Of a stretch of 64,000 bases of DNA, positions 1 to 8,757 are shown piece by piece. Location of the stretch: contig NZ_JOJL01000038.1 in the NCBI RefSeq assembly GCF_000721705.1, forward strand, positions 1 through 64,000, read 5' to 3'. The stretch comes from Actinoplanes subtropicus. GTDB taxonomy: Bacteria; Actinomycetota; Actinomycetes; Mycobacteriales; Micromonosporaceae. Made by a program: the position numbers and the translations under genes. Below the pieces are notes generated by a model. That model saw only the letters and a program-made list of their open reading frames with translations, searched no databases and was not told the origin of the DNA. The stretch's first letter is position 1. Every line of letters begins with the position of its first letter.

Positions 1-150
1 GGTGGATCACGTGGGAGCGAGGCGAGGTCCAGGTGGTGGCTGGCGTCGGCCGCGAAGCGGTCGCATCCCGGTGTTGGATGTGGCCGTTTCGCGGACGCCA
101 TCAGGCGCCGCCTGGGCCACGCCGCAGCCCCGCGTGATCCACCAGCTAGG
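1..150. repeat. Palindromic repeat element, copy 1 (left end cut by window edge)
   Basis: A 135-base core at 5-139 begins GATCACG and ends CGTGATC. It matches a second core at 31621-31755 at 132 of 135 positions. The core is itself a long imperfect palindrome: its left arm can pair with its right arm, several pairs being G-U if transcribed, around a loop near 55-80. Outside the core, GGTGG at 1-5 mirrors CCACC at 139-143, so this copy also has matching ends, but they differ in sequence from those of the other copy. The right end runs into the stop codon of the broken gene at 153-582. No coding capacity is evident. A MITE-like or hairpin element is the best description; mobility is inferred from the second copy. 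Confidence 0.75.
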
Positions 151-152
151 CC

Positions 153-582
153 CTAGCGTCGTGGGGCCAATTCCCCGTCGATCTCGCGCTGGTCGGCGTC
201 CCGTTCGCGGAGGTCGGCCTGCCGGTCCGGTCGTCGGCATCGGCATCGCGCCGGTCCGCGTCGGCGTCCCGCCGGTCGGCGGCCGCGTCCCGGTGATCGG
301 CGGCCGCGTCCCGGTGATCGGCGGCCGCGCCCCGCCGGTCGGCGGCCAGCTCGCGGCGATCCGCGCGGCGGTCACGGGCGTCGGCCGCCCGATCACGCTC
401 GTCCATCAGGAACTCGCGACGATCCGCGCGCAGATCCCGGGCGCGCGCGTCGGCCGCCCGTACGTGGAGATCGACCTCCCGCTGACCGGCGTCCGCCCCC
501 GGCCGGCCACGCGACGCTCGCGCTCCGCCAGGAGCCGGTCACGCGGCTCCCGCCGATCGCGTCCGGTCTCTCCGGCGCTCAT
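153..582 (-). pseudogene. RDR-repeat coiled-coil protein, broken by two frameshifts
   Basis: An ATG at 582 opens MSAGETGRDRREPRDR and then leaves a coherent repeat pattern. The pattern (RDRAADARD, RDAAADRRD, very charged, coiled-coil-like) resumes in a second frame near 500-240 and again in a third frame, ending ELAPRR and a TAG at 153-155. Adding one base in the C5 run at 496-500 and one base near 227-230 would restore a continuous protein of about 143 residues. Both gaps behave as single-base deletions. They could be real decay or errors in a GC-rich repetitive stretch. The function is unknown; such Arg/Asp/Ala heptad proteins are common in actinomycetes but uncharacterised. The stop lies in the outer end of the palindromic element at 1-150, so the 3' end may have been remodelled by it. 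Confidence 0.6.
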
Positions 583-622
583 GGCACCACCGTAGACCAG
601 GCCGAGCCGGCCCACGCATGGA

Positions 623-1606
623 TCATTGGGCGCCGTCGGGTTCGCCCAGCGTCTCGGCGTAGTCGGTGCTCGACTGGGCCACCTCCCGCCACCAGGGGGC
701 CGCCTCTTCCCGGACGCGCCGGGCGTACCACGGCACGTGCCAGCGGCTCGGCGGCACCCGTACGAGGCTCGCCGGGCCGCGGGCACCGAGATCGGCCGCC
801 GACCGGATGCCGTGCACGGCGGTCAGGTGCCGGCGATCGCCCGGAAGGTCGGCGAGGAAGGCCAGCTCGGCGGCGCGCAGGCCGGCGGCGGTGCGCGGGT
901 CGAACTCGTACCCGACGAGGAATCTCGCCCGCCAGACGGCGACCACGCCGAGCGCGATCGCGGCCAGCGCGGCGACGAAGGTGAGTCCGTCCTCGGGCCG
1001 GAAGCCGCCGAGCGCGACGGCGACCGGGTAACCGACCGCGACCACCGCGCCGGCCAGGTACCAGGGGGTGTACTCGCGGCGCCAGGCCGGCAGCATCAGC
1101 CGCTGCCGGACGGCCGCGCGCCACAGCTCGGGGGTCACGGCGACCGACCGGGTCGAGAAGCGCAGCGTCGCCACGTCCGCCCTGCCGTGCCCGAGCCGGG
1201 CGACGATCTGCCGGCGGAAGTCGTCGTCGCCGGCGGCGGCCGGTCCGGTCAGAGCGAGTTTGCCGTCGTCGCCGACCGTCAGTCGCCGCTCGGCCAGCAG
1301 ATCGGTGAGCACGAGGTCAACGACGCGGTCGGGGCCGCCGCACAGGAACGCCACCTCGATCGGGTCGGGGTGCGCGTCCCACCAGCGGGCCGCCAGCCGC
1401 TCGGTGCGGCGGGCCCGGCTCAGCCACCGCTGGACGACGTGCGGGCCGGCCAGCAGCCCGGCGACCACCAGCCCCAGGACCCACCACGCCACCGCCGGCG
1501 CGGACACCGCGAACGCCAGGGACGCGGCGCCGACGCCGGCCATCGCCAGCAGCCACGCCAGGCATCCCACAGCCGACCAACTCCCCCTCGTCGATCGATC
1601 ATGCAC
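623..1606 (-). CDS. TIGR04222-like membrane protein
   Basis: Predicted 327-residue membrane protein. Hydrophobic segments near residues 10-60 (CLAWLLAMAG, then WWVLGLVVAGLLAG) are followed by a cytoplasmic block with DPIEVAFLCGGPDRVV. That block resembles the signature of the actinobacterial TIGR04222 membrane family. Two further hydrophobic segments occur around residues 195-245. The C-terminal part is soluble and rich in Arg and Trp. The GTG at 1606 was chosen because an upstream extension would run into the divergently transcribed lacI-type gene at 1699. The family has no established function. Family assignment is from motif memory and moderately sure. Confidence 0.7.
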   Translation of the reverse strand: MHDRSTRGSWSAVGCLAWLLAMAGVGAASLAFAVSAPAVAWWVLGLVVAGLLAGPHVVQRWLSRARRTERLAARWWDAHPDPIEVAFLCGGPDRVVDLVLTDLLAERRLTVGDDGKLALTGPAAAGDDDFRRQIVARLGHGRADVATLRFSTRSVAVTPELWRAAVRQRLMLPAWRREYTPWYLAGAVVAVGYPVAVALGGFRPEDGLTFVAALAAIALGVVAVWRARFLVGYEFDPRTAAGLRAAELAFLADLPGDRRHLTAVHGIRSAADLGARGPASLVRVPPSRWHVPWYARRVREEAAPWWREVAQSSTDYAETLGEPDGAQ

Positions 1607-1698
1607 GAGGCGCGCGGTCACCGGTAATCGGTCGACCGGTCGCGGCCCGTGTACCGTGAGGCCAGCAGCGCAGGTCTCGTGCGACCCGGGGGACACTC

Positions 1699-2736
1699 GT
1701 GGCGAAGGCAGCAACCGTCTACGACGTGGCCAGACACGCGGGCGTCTCGATCGCGACCGTCTCCATGGCGTTCCGCCGGCCCGACCGGGTCAAGGAGTCC
1801 ACCCGCGACCTGGTGTTCGCCTCCGCCCGCGCGCTGCACTACGTCCCCTCGGCGAGCGCCCGCGGCCTGGCCGACGGGCGTACCGGTGTGCTGGGTCTGT
1901 TCTCGTTCGACTATTTCCTGCCGTCCGCCGCGCCGCTGGAGCCGGACGAGTCGTGCCGCGATTTCCCGCTGTATGTCGACGAGATCCAGCGCGGCATGGA
2001 GCTGGCCTGCTGGCAGCACGACTACGCGCTGATGATCGGCGGCCCGAGCCGGGCCGGTGGCACGGACACGGTCACCGACATCGCCGGCCACGTGGACGGG
2101 CTCGCCGTCTTCCCGCAGACGCTGCCGCCCGACGCGCTCGAGCGGATCGCCGGCCGGATCCCGGTGGTGGCCGTCTCCGAGCCGCCGCAGGACGACCGGC
2201 TCAGCCACATCACGGTGGACAACCGGGGCGGCATGCGGGCCGTCACCGAGCACCTGATCCGCGACCACGCGCGCCGTGACCTGCTGTTCGTCGGCGGGCT
2301 CAACCCGGCCGAGGGTCGCGCCCGGTTCGCCGGCTTCCGGGACGCGCTGCGGGCCGCCGGTCTCCGCGTGCCGCGCAAGCCGCTGGTGCCGCAGACCCGG
2401 GTCACCCCGAGCGGGCGTGCCGCGGTGGTGCTCCCCGACGACCTGCCGATGCCCGAGGCGTTCGTCTGCGCCACCGACGACGTGGCGCTGGACATCCTGG
2501 AGATCCTGGCCGCCCGGGGCGTACGGGTGCCGGCGGAGGTCGCGGTCACCGGGTTCGACGGCATCGTGGCCGGCCGGGTCGCGCGGCCCACGCTGACCAC
2601 GGTCCGCCAGCCGATGGTGGAGATGGGCCGGCTCGTGGTGGAGGTGCTGCTGCGGCACATCGCCGACCCGGCCCGGCCGCCGGAGTTCTGCGAGCTCCCG
2701 GTGCAGGTCGTGGTGCGGGAAAGCTGCGGCTGCTGA
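1699..2736 (+). CDS. LacI-family transcriptional regulator
   Basis: A 345-residue LacI/GalR regulator. The N-terminal helix-turn-helix (ATVYDVARHAGVSIATVSMA, residues 5-24) and the hinge-like segment ending ARGLADGRTG are followed by a periplasmic-binding-protein-like effector domain. That domain shows VFPQ, HITVDNRGG, CATDDVALDILE, VAVTGFDG and TTVRQP. The start is GTG at 1699. It precedes an ABC importer and GH1/GH3 genes by 72 bases, and that gap carries two TAAGCGCTTA palindromes, the usual kind of LacI operator. The likely role is repressing that operon until a gluco-oligosaccharide or similar ligand binds. The same palindrome recurs at 11492-11538, so that gene probably belongs to its regulon. 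The sugar ligand cannot be read from the sequence. Confidence 0.92.
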   Translation: MAKAATVYDVARHAGVSIATVSMAFRRPDRVKESTRDLVFASARALHYVPSASARGLADGRTGVLGLFSFDYFLPSAAPLEPDESCRDFPLYVDEIQRGMELACWQHDYALMIGGPSRAGGTDTVTDIAGHVDGLAVFPQTLPPDALERIAGRIPVVAVSEPPQDDRLSHITVDNRGGMRAVTEHLIRDHARRDLLFVGGLNPAEGRARFAGFRDALRAAGLRVPRKPLVPQTRVTPSGRAAVVLPDDLPMPEAFVCATDDVALDILEILAARGVRVPAEVAVTGFDGIVAGRVARPTLTTVRQPMVEMGRLVVEVLLRHIADPARPPEFCELPVQVVVRESCGC

Positions 2737-2756
2737 CCCAGGCATTGCCAACTCCG

Positions 2757-2794
2757 AATCTAAGCGCTTAACCTGCAATCTAAGCGCTTAGATT
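2757..2794. promoter_or_regulatory. Twin LacI operators upstream of the importer operon
   Basis: Two palindromes with the core TAAGCGCTTA lie at 2761-2770 and 2781-2790, centres 20 bp apart (about two helical turns). The second extends to a perfect 18-bp palindrome, AATCTAAGCGCTTAGATT, at 2777-2794. It ends four bases before the Shine-Dalgarno sequence AAGGAG of the binding-protein gene. Bound repressor would therefore sit over the promoter or transcript start. The adjacent LacI gene is the natural regulator. The same 18-bp palindrome recurs at 11492-11509. Confidence 0.9.
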
Positions 2795-2808
2795 CAGAAG
2801 GAGATGCG

Positions 2809-4074
2809 ATGTCACGCATACGGAACGGGCTGGTCATTGCGCTCGCCGGCGCCCTCTGCGTCACGGCATGCGGCCGCTCCACCTCGGACGACAAGCCCGC
2901 CGCCGGCGGCGCGATCGGCACCGGCGCGGCCACCGGCACCATCACGATGTGGGCCCAGGGCGCGGAGGCCGAGCGGCTGCCCACCCTGCTCAAGGACTTC
3001 GAGGCGGCCAACCCGGGCGTCAAGGTGAACGTCACCCCGATCCCCTGGGACGCCGCGCACAACAAATACCAGACCGCCATCGCCGGCGGCACCACGCCGG
3101 ACATCGGCCAGCTCGGTACCACCTGGATGGGCGAGTTCGGCGCGGCCGGGGCGCTCGCCCCGGTACCCACCGACCTGGACACGGGCGCGTTCTACCCCGG
3201 CTCGGTGAAGTCCACCCAGCTGCACGGCGGCACGTACGCGATCCCCTGGTACGTCGACACCCCGGTGCTCTACTACCGCACCGACCTGGCCACCAAGGCC
3301 GGCTTCGCCAAGCCGCCGGCCACCTGGGCCGACTTCAAGGCGCTGGCCAAGGCGATGCAGACGAAGGCCGGTGCCAAGTACGGCGTCTCCCTCGGCGCCA
3401 AGGACTTCCAGGGCTTCCTGCCGTTCGCCTGGTCCAACGGGGCCAGCCTGACCTCGGACGACGGCAAGACCTGGACGATCGACGACCCGGCCATGGTCCA
3501 GGCGGTCCGCTTCTACCAGAGCTTCTTCACCGAGGGCATCGCCGACCGGGCGCCGAGCAACGACCCCGGCGCGCACGAGGCGGCCTTCGTGAACGGCACG
3601 GTGCCGATGTTCATCGGCGGCCCGTTCGAGGCCGGCGAGCTGGCCAAGGCCGGCGGCGCCGGGTTCGCCGCGAAGTACGCCACCGCGGTGCTGCCGAAGA
3701 GCAAGACCGCCACGTCCTTCGTCGGCGGCTCCAACCTGGTGGTCTTCAAGAAGTCCGCCAACTTGGCCGCCGCCTGGAAGCTGATCCGCTTCCTGGCCGA
3801 CCCGAAGACCCAGGTGGCCTGGTACAAGACGACCGGTGACCTGCCCTCGGCGCAGGCCGCGTGGACCGACCCGGCGCTCTCCGGCGACCCGAAGCTGGCC
3901 GTCTTCGGCGAGCAGCTGCGCAGCGTGAACGCGCCGCCGGCCACCGCCGAGTGGACGCAGGTGCAGTCGGCCGGCGACAGTCAGATGGAGAAGGTCAACG
4001 TGTCCGGCGAGGACCCGGCGGCCGCGATGAAGTCCCTGCAGGCCACCGCCGCCTCCATCGGGACCGGCGCGTGA
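2809..4074 (+). CDS. Sugar ABC transporter substrate-binding lipoprotein
   Basis: A 421-residue family-1 extracellular solute-binding protein. A lipoprotein signal (LAGALCVTAC, Cys near residue 22) is followed by a Gly/Ala-rich linker and the typical start of the mature domain, ITMWAQGAEAERLP. Further family landmarks are NKYQTAIAGGTTPDI, AIPWYVDTPVLYYRTDL, GGPFEAGEL and FVGGSNLVVFKKS. AAGGAG sits five bases before the ATG; another ATG at 2804 is out of frame. It would capture oligosaccharides outside the membrane and pass them to the permeases encoded next. The stop overlaps the first permease start by four bases. The cytoplasmic GH1 and GH3 enzymes downstream suggest beta-linked glucose-type oligosaccharides; the ligand is inferred. 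Confidence 0.93.
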   Translation: MSRIRNGLVIALAGALCVTACGRSTSDDKPAAGGAIGTGAATGTITMWAQGAEAERLPTLLKDFEAANPGVKVNVTPIPWDAAHNKYQTAIAGGTTPDIGQLGTTWMGEFGAAGALAPVPTDLDTGAFYPGSVKSTQLHGGTYAIPWYVDTPVLYYRTDLATKAGFAKPPATWADFKALAKAMQTKAGAKYGVSLGAKDFQGFLPFAWSNGASLTSDDGKTWTIDDPAMVQAVRFYQSFFTEGIADRAPSNDPGAHEAAFVNGTVPMFIGGPFEAGELAKAGGAGFAAKYATAVLPKSKTATSFVGGSNLVVFKKSANLAAAWKLIRFLADPKTQVAWYKTTGDLPSAQAAWTDPALSGDPKLAVFGEQLRSVNAPPATAEWTQVQSAGDSQMEKVNVSGEDPAAAMKSLQATAASIGTGA

Positions 4075-4955
4075 CCACGGCCATCCGGCGGCGGCAGGCG
4101 GCGGTCGCGTACCTGTTCGTGCTGCCGTTCGTCGCCGTGTTCGGCGTCTTCATGCTGGTGCCGCTGCTCAGCTCGGTGGTCATGTCGTTCACCGACTTCC
4201 GCAGCAGCGACGTCGCGACACCGTGGGCGGTGAACTTCGTGGGCGTACGCCAGTACACCCACCTGTTCGCCGACCCGGTGTTCCGGCGGGCCCTGCTGAA
4301 CACCGCGTACTTCGTGCTGGTCGGCATCCCGCTCACGATGGCGGTGGCGCTCGTGCTCGCGATGGCGCTCAACACCGGCGTCAACCGGTTCCGCACGGTG
4401 TTCCGGGTCGGCTTCTACACGCCGGTGGTGACCAGCGTCGTCGCCGTGGCCGTGGTGTGGCGGTTCATCCTGCAGCCGGACGGCCTGATCAACCGGGTGC
4501 TGGGCGGCGTGGGCATCGCCGGGCCGGACTGGCTGCACAGCTCGACCTGGGCGATGCCGTCGCTGATCGTCATGGCGGCCTGGCGGAACATGGGCACGCT
4601 GATGGTGATCTTCCTGGCCGGCCTGCAGGCGCTGCCGGCCGAGGTGAGCGAGGCGGCGACCGCCGACGGCGCCGGCGCCTGGCAGCGGTTCCGGCACGTG
4701 ACGCTGCCACTGCTGCGGCCGACGCTGCTGCTCGGCGCGATCCTGATCTCGGTCGGCTACCTGCAGTTCTTCGAGGAGCCGTTCGTGATGACCGAGGGCG
4801 GGCCGCTCAACGCGACGCTGTCGGCCACGTACTTCACGTACAACCAGTTCGGTTTCGGCCGGTACGGGGCCGCCTCCGCCGCCAGCTACGTGGTCTTCGT
4901 GGCCATCGCGGCGGTGAGCATTCTGCAGTTCCGGCTGCTGCGGGCGAAGGACTGA
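4071..4955 (+). CDS. Sugar ABC transporter permease (MalF-type)
   Basis: A 294-residue inner-membrane permease with about six hydrophobic segments (AVAYLFVLPFVAVFGVFML first). The EAA loop, EVSEAATADGAGAWQRFRHVTLP, is the site that docks the ATPase. The GTG at 4071 overlaps the stop of the binding-protein gene (GTGA). It pairs with the permease that starts at 4957. No ATP-binding subunit is encoded in the operon. Actinomycete sugar importers commonly share a multitask ATPase (MsiK type) encoded elsewhere, which is assumed here. Confidence 0.92.
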   Translation: MTTAIRRRQAAVAYLFVLPFVAVFGVFMLVPLLSSVVMSFTDFRSSDVATPWAVNFVGVRQYTHLFADPVFRRALLNTAYFVLVGIPLTMAVALVLAMALNTGVNRFRTVFRVGFYTPVVTSVVAVAVVWRFILQPDGLINRVLGGVGIAGPDWLHSSTWAMPSLIVMAAWRNMGTLMVIFLAGLQALPAEVSEAATADGAGAWQRFRHVTLPLLRPTLLLGAILISVGYLQFFEEPFVMTEGGPLNATLSATYFTYNQFGFGRYGAASAASYVVFVAIAAVSILQFRLLRAKD

Positions 4956-4956
4956 C

Positions 4957-5832
4957 ATGACAGTGACTTTGGAACGACCCGTTGTCGAGCAGACGGTGGC
5001 CGGGTCCGTCAAAAAGCGGCGGAATCATCATTTCTGGGTCTACGCGGGCCTGATCATCGCCGGGCTGCTGACCGTGCTGCCCTTCGTCTGGATGCTGCTC
5101 GGCTCGATCAAACCGGACGGCGAGATCCTCAACGACCCGGGCGGCTGGCTGCCGCACTCCCCCACGCTCGACAACTACCGGCAGTGGTTCGTGGCGCTGC
5201 ACATCGGCACGTTCTTCCGCAACAGTGCGATCGTCGCCGTCGTCACCGTACTCGGGAATCTGATCTTCTGCTCGATGGTCGGCTACGCGATGGCGAAGCT
5301 CGACTTTCCCGGCAAGCGGCCGCTGTTCGCCCTGGTGATGGTGACGCTCATGGTGCCCGGGGTGGTGACCTTCGTGCCGCTGTTCGTGGTGGTCGCGAAG
5401 ATGCATCTGGTCAACACGTACGCCGGCCTGATCCTGCCGTTCCTGACCTCGCCGATCGGGGTGTTCCTGATGCGGCAGTTCATCCGTTCGATCCCCGATT
5501 CGCTGATCGAGGCGGCCCGGATCGACGGCGCCGGCGAGTTCCGCATCTTCGCCCGGATCGTGCTGCCGCTGAGCGGGCCGCCGCTGGCGACGCTGGGCAT
5601 CCTGACCTTCCTGGCGTCGTGGAACAACTTCCTGTGGCCGCTGGTGGTGGCCCAGAACCAGGACCGGTACACGCTGCCGGTCGCCCTGTCGCTGTACTCC
5701 ACCGGCGAGCAGGCCACCAACTACGGCCTGCTGCTCGCCGGGTCCGTCATGGTCATCGCCCCGATCGTCGCCGTGTTCATCGCGCTCCAGCGCTGGTTCG
5801 TGCAGGGCGTGGCCACCACCGGTTTGAAGTGA
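4957..5832 (+). CDS. Sugar ABC transporter permease (MalG-type)
   Basis: A 291-residue second permease. It has a hydrophobic N-terminal anchor (HFWVYAGLIIAGLLTVLPFV), the usual LGSIKPDGEI loop after the first segment, and an EAA loop, SLIEAARIDGAGEFRIFARI. The C-terminus ends QRWFVQGVATTGLK, typical of MalG-like subunits. The ATG lies one base after the previous stop, so the two permeases are translationally coupled. With the preceding protein it would form the membrane channel for the LacI-controlled sugar importer. Confidence 0.92.
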   Translation: MTVTLERPVVEQTVAGSVKKRRNHHFWVYAGLIIAGLLTVLPFVWMLLGSIKPDGEILNDPGGWLPHSPTLDNYRQWFVALHIGTFFRNSAIVAVVTVLGNLIFCSMVGYAMAKLDFPGKRPLFALVMVTLMVPGVVTFVPLFVVVAKMHLVNTYAGLILPFLTSPIGVFLMRQFIRSIPDSLIEAARIDGAGEFRIFARIVLPLSGPPLATLGILTFLASWNNFLWPLVVAQNQDRYTLPVALSLYSTGEQATNYGLLLAGSVMVIAPIVAVFIALQRWFVQGVATTGLK

Positions 5833-5842
5833 GGAGAGGCTT

Positions 5843-7003
5843 GTGCGAACCTTCCCGCCCGGATTTCTGTGGGGTGCGGCCACCTCGGGGCACCAGACCG
5901 AGGGCAACAACGTCAACAGCGACTACTGGCAGCGGGAGTACGCCGTTGACAGCGAGATCCCCGAGGTCAGCGGCGACGGGTGCGACAGCTTCCACCGGTA
6001 CCCCGAGGACATCGAACTGCTGGCCGGCCTGGGCCTGACCAGTTACCGGTTCGGCATCGAGTGGTCCCGGATCGAGCCCGAGCGCGGGCACGTGTCGATC
6101 GCGATGCGCGACCACTACCGGCGGATGGTGGAGTGCTGTCTCGCCAACGGGCTCACCCCGATGGTCACGCTCAACCACTTCACCGTCCCGCGCTGGATGG
6201 ACGCGCTCGGCGGCTGGCACCACAAGCACGCCGCCGAGTTGTTCGCCCGGTTCACCGAGATCGCGCTGCCGATCGTGCGGGACGGCGTCGAGTGGGTCTG
6301 CACGATCAACGAGCCGAACATCATCGCCTGTCGCGAGGGTGCAGCCGATCCATCGGCCGAGCCCGTCACGTATGGGATGGCCCGCCCCCACCTGGCGGTG
6401 TCCAAGGAGCTGGTACGTGCCCACCGGCTGGCCCGCGAGGTGCTAGGGGGCGGTGTGCGCTCCGGCTGGACGGTCGCCACCCAGGCGATCCACGCATTGC
6501 CCGGCTGCGAGCAGGAGGCGGCCGAGTACAGCTACCCGCTGGAGGAGTTCTTCCTGGAGGCCGCGCGCGGCGACGACTTCGTGGGCGTCCAGGCGTACAC
6601 CCGGACCTTCGTCGGACGGGCCGGCGCGCTGCCCCCGCCGGCCGACGCGGAGACCACGCTGACCGGCTGGGAGTACTTCCCCGCCGCGCTGGCGATCGGT
6701 GTGCGCAACGCCTGGAAGGTGACCGGCGGCGTGCCCGTCGTCGTGACCGAGAACGGCATCGCGACCGCCGACGACGCGCGGCGCATCGACTACACCAGGG
6801 AAGCGCTTACCGGGCTGCACGAGACGATCGCCGAGGGCGTCGACGTGCGCGGCTACTACCACTGGAGCGCGCTGGACAACTACGAGTGGGGCCGCTGGTC
6901 GCCGACTTTCGGGCTGATCGCGGTGGACCGGACCAGCTTCGAACGGACGGTGAAACCGAGCGCCAAGTGGCTCGGCGAGGTGGCCCGGGCGAACGCGCTG
7001 TGA
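5843..7003 (+). CDS. GH1 beta-glucosidase-type glycosidase
   Basis: A 386-residue glycoside hydrolase family 1 enzyme without a signal peptide, so cytoplasmic. The N-terminal FPPGFLWGAATSGHQTEG is the GH1 signature. The acid/base glutamate lies in TINEPN (about E157) and the nucleophile in TENG (about E303). The C-terminal WSALDNYEWGRWSPTFGL completes the family pattern. It is shorter than the usual 440-480 residues, the loss being in loops between the two catalytic strands. GTG start, ten bases after the permease gene. It would hydrolyse imported beta-glycosides; exact specificity (glucoside, galactoside, fucoside) is not predictable from the sequence alone. Its stop overlaps the GH3 start. 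Confidence 0.93.
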   Translation: MRTFPPGFLWGAATSGHQTEGNNVNSDYWQREYAVDSEIPEVSGDGCDSFHRYPEDIELLAGLGLTSYRFGIEWSRIEPERGHVSIAMRDHYRRMVECCLANGLTPMVTLNHFTVPRWMDALGGWHHKHAAELFARFTEIALPIVRDGVEWVCTINEPNIIACREGAADPSAEPVTYGMARPHLAVSKELVRAHRLAREVLGGGVRSGWTVATQAIHALPGCEQEAAEYSYPLEEFFLEAARGDDFVGVQAYTRTFVGRAGALPPPADAETTLTGWEYFPAALAIGVRNAWKVTGGVPVVVTENGIATADDARRIDYTREALTGLHETIAEGVDVRGYYHWSALDNYEWGRWSPTFGLIAVDRTSFERTVKPSAKWLGEVARANAL

Positions 7004-8757
7004 CCACGAACGACGACCGCGTCGAGGAACTGCTGGAGCGGATGACCCTGCCGGAGAAGGCGGGGCTGATGTTCCACACGATGCTGCGCGCCGACGCGGA
7101 CGGCCCGTACGAGCCGGGGCCCGATGGCGACGACATCCCGGCCGACGTGCTGTCCACGAGCCGGCTGATCCGGGACGCGCACATCAATCACTTCAATGCG
7201 GCGCCGCGGATCCCGCCCCGGCAGTACGCGGAGTGGCACAACCGGGTGCAGGAGATGGCGGCGTCGACGCGGCTCGGCATCCCCGTGACGATCTCCAGTG
7301 ATCCGGTGCACGGCTTCACCGACAACCCGGCGACGTCGATGGCGAGCACGACGTTCTCCCGCTGGCCGGAGCCGCTCGGGCTGGCCGCGGCCGCCTCCTC
7401 GCCCGGCTCCTCCGCCGGAGAAAAGTTGGTGACCGAGTTCGCGGAGGTGGTGCGCCGCGAGTTCCGGGCGGTCGGCATCCGGATGAGCCTCGGGCCGCAG
7501 GCCGACCTCGCCACCGAGCCGCGGTGGTCGCGGCTGCCCGGCACGTTCGGGGCCGACGCGGACCTGGCGTCGAACCTCGTGGCGGCGTACATCCGGGGCT
7601 TGCAGGGTGCTCGGATCGGCCCGGACAGCGTCGCGTGCATGACCAAGCACTTCCCGGGGGCGGGTCCGCAGCTGCGCGGGGAGGACGCCCATTTCCCGTA
7701 CGGGCGGGAACAGGTCTATCCCGGCGGCAACGCGGAGTATCACTTGCGGCCGTTCGAGGCCGCCTTCGACGCGGGCACGGCGGCCGTCATGCCGTATTAC
7801 GCCATCCCGGTCGGGCTCGGCGTGGAGGAGATCGGCTTCGGCTTCAACCGGGAGGTGGTCACCGGCTGGCTGCGCGACCGGTTCGGCTACGAGGGGGTCG
7901 TCTGCTCGGACTGGGGCCTGGTGACGGACGTCCGCGTCGAGGGGGTGCGCTGGCCGGCCCGCTGTTGGGGTGCCGAGGGGCTGTCCCGGATCGAGCGGGT
8001 GCGCCGCATCCTCGATGCCGGCGTCGACCAGCTGGGTGGCGAGTCCTGCCCTTCGCTGGTGGTCGAACTGGTCTCTGCCGGCGCCGTCCCGATCTCGCGG
8101 ATCGACGCCTCCGTGCGCCGCATCCTCCGGCTGAAGTTCGCCCTGGGTCTGTTCGACAACGCGTATGTGGACCCGGACGAGGCGGAGCGGGTGGTCGGCA
8201 ACCCCTCGTTCGCCGCCGCCGGGCTGTCCGCCCAACAGCAGGCTGTCACGCTCCTCAAGAACGGCCCGCTGCCACTCCGCCGAGGTGCGCGCATGTACTT
8301 GGACGGCATCCAACCCGCGGTCGCCGCCCGCTACGGCGAGGTCGTCTCCCAACCGGCTGACGCGGAGGTGGCCCTGGTCCGCCTGGCCGCCCCCTACGAG
8401 CGGCGGGACACAGGTGTGGACTACGAGGCCGGTTTCCACCAGGGGCGGCTCGACCTGCCGCCCGATCGAGTAGCGGAACTCGTCCACCAGTTCGGCGAGG
8501 TGCCGACCGTGCTGGTGGTCCACCTCGATCGGGCGGCCGTCCTCCCCGAGGTCATCGCCGCGTCCGCCGCCGCGCTCGGCGAGTTCGGCGCCACCGACGC
8601 CGCGCTGCTGCCGCTACTCTTCGGCGAGGTCACACCTCAGGGCCGCCTCCCCATGGAGCTGCCGTCCTCGATGGCCGCGGTCGAGGCGTCCCGCGAGGAC
8701 GTGCCGGGCGACACGGCGAACCCGCTCTTCCCGGCCGGATACGGTCTGAGCTGGTAA
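7000..8757 (+). CDS. GH3 beta-glycosidase
   Basis: A 585-residue family-3 glycoside hydrolase, apparently cytoplasmic. LLERMTLPEKAGLMFHTML opens the TIM-barrel domain. TKHFPG and VCSDWG (nucleophile Asp about residue 304) are the family motifs. The C-terminal alpha/beta sandwich domain holds AVTLLKNGPLPLR and ends FPAGYGLSW. The start is GTG at 7000, overlapping the GH1 stop by four bases. It is the last gene of the LacI-controlled operon. Having both a GH1 and a GH3 beta-glycosidase behind one importer suggests processing of mixed beta-linkages or aryl-glycosides; that is inference. Confidence 0.9.
   Translation: MTTNDDRVEELLERMTLPEKAGLMFHTMLRADADGPYEPGPDGDDIPADVLSTSRLIRDAHINHFNAAPRIPPRQYAEWHNRVQEMAASTRLGIPVTISSDPVHGFTDNPATSMASTTFSRWPEPLGLAAAASSPGSSAGEKLVTEFAEVVRREFRAVGIRMSLGPQADLATEPRWSRLPGTFGADADLASNLVAAYIRGLQGARIGPDSVACMTKHFPGAGPQLRGEDAHFPYGREQVYPGGNAEYHLRPFEAAFDAGTAAVMPYYAIPVGLGVEEIGFGFNREVVTGWLRDRFGYEGVVCSDWGLVTDVRVEGVRWPARCWGAEGLSRIERVRRILDAGVDQLGGESCPSLVVELVSAGAVPISRIDASVRRILRLKFALGLFDNAYVDPDEAERVVGNPSFAAAGLSAQQQAVTLLKNGPLPLRRGARMYLDGIQPAVAARYGEVVSQPADAEVALVRLAAPYERRDTGVDYEAGFHQGRLDLPPDRVAELVHQFGEVPTVLVVHLDRAAVLPEVIAASAAALGEFGATDAALLPLLFGEVTPQGRLPMELPSSMAAVEASREDVPGDTANPLFPAGYGLSW

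Noticed and set aside
6799..6812. AAGCGCTTAC, a partial match to the LacI operator, inside the GH1 gene
   Set aside because: Only 9 of 10 core bases match, it lies within coding sequence and is not paired with a second site; chance is likely.
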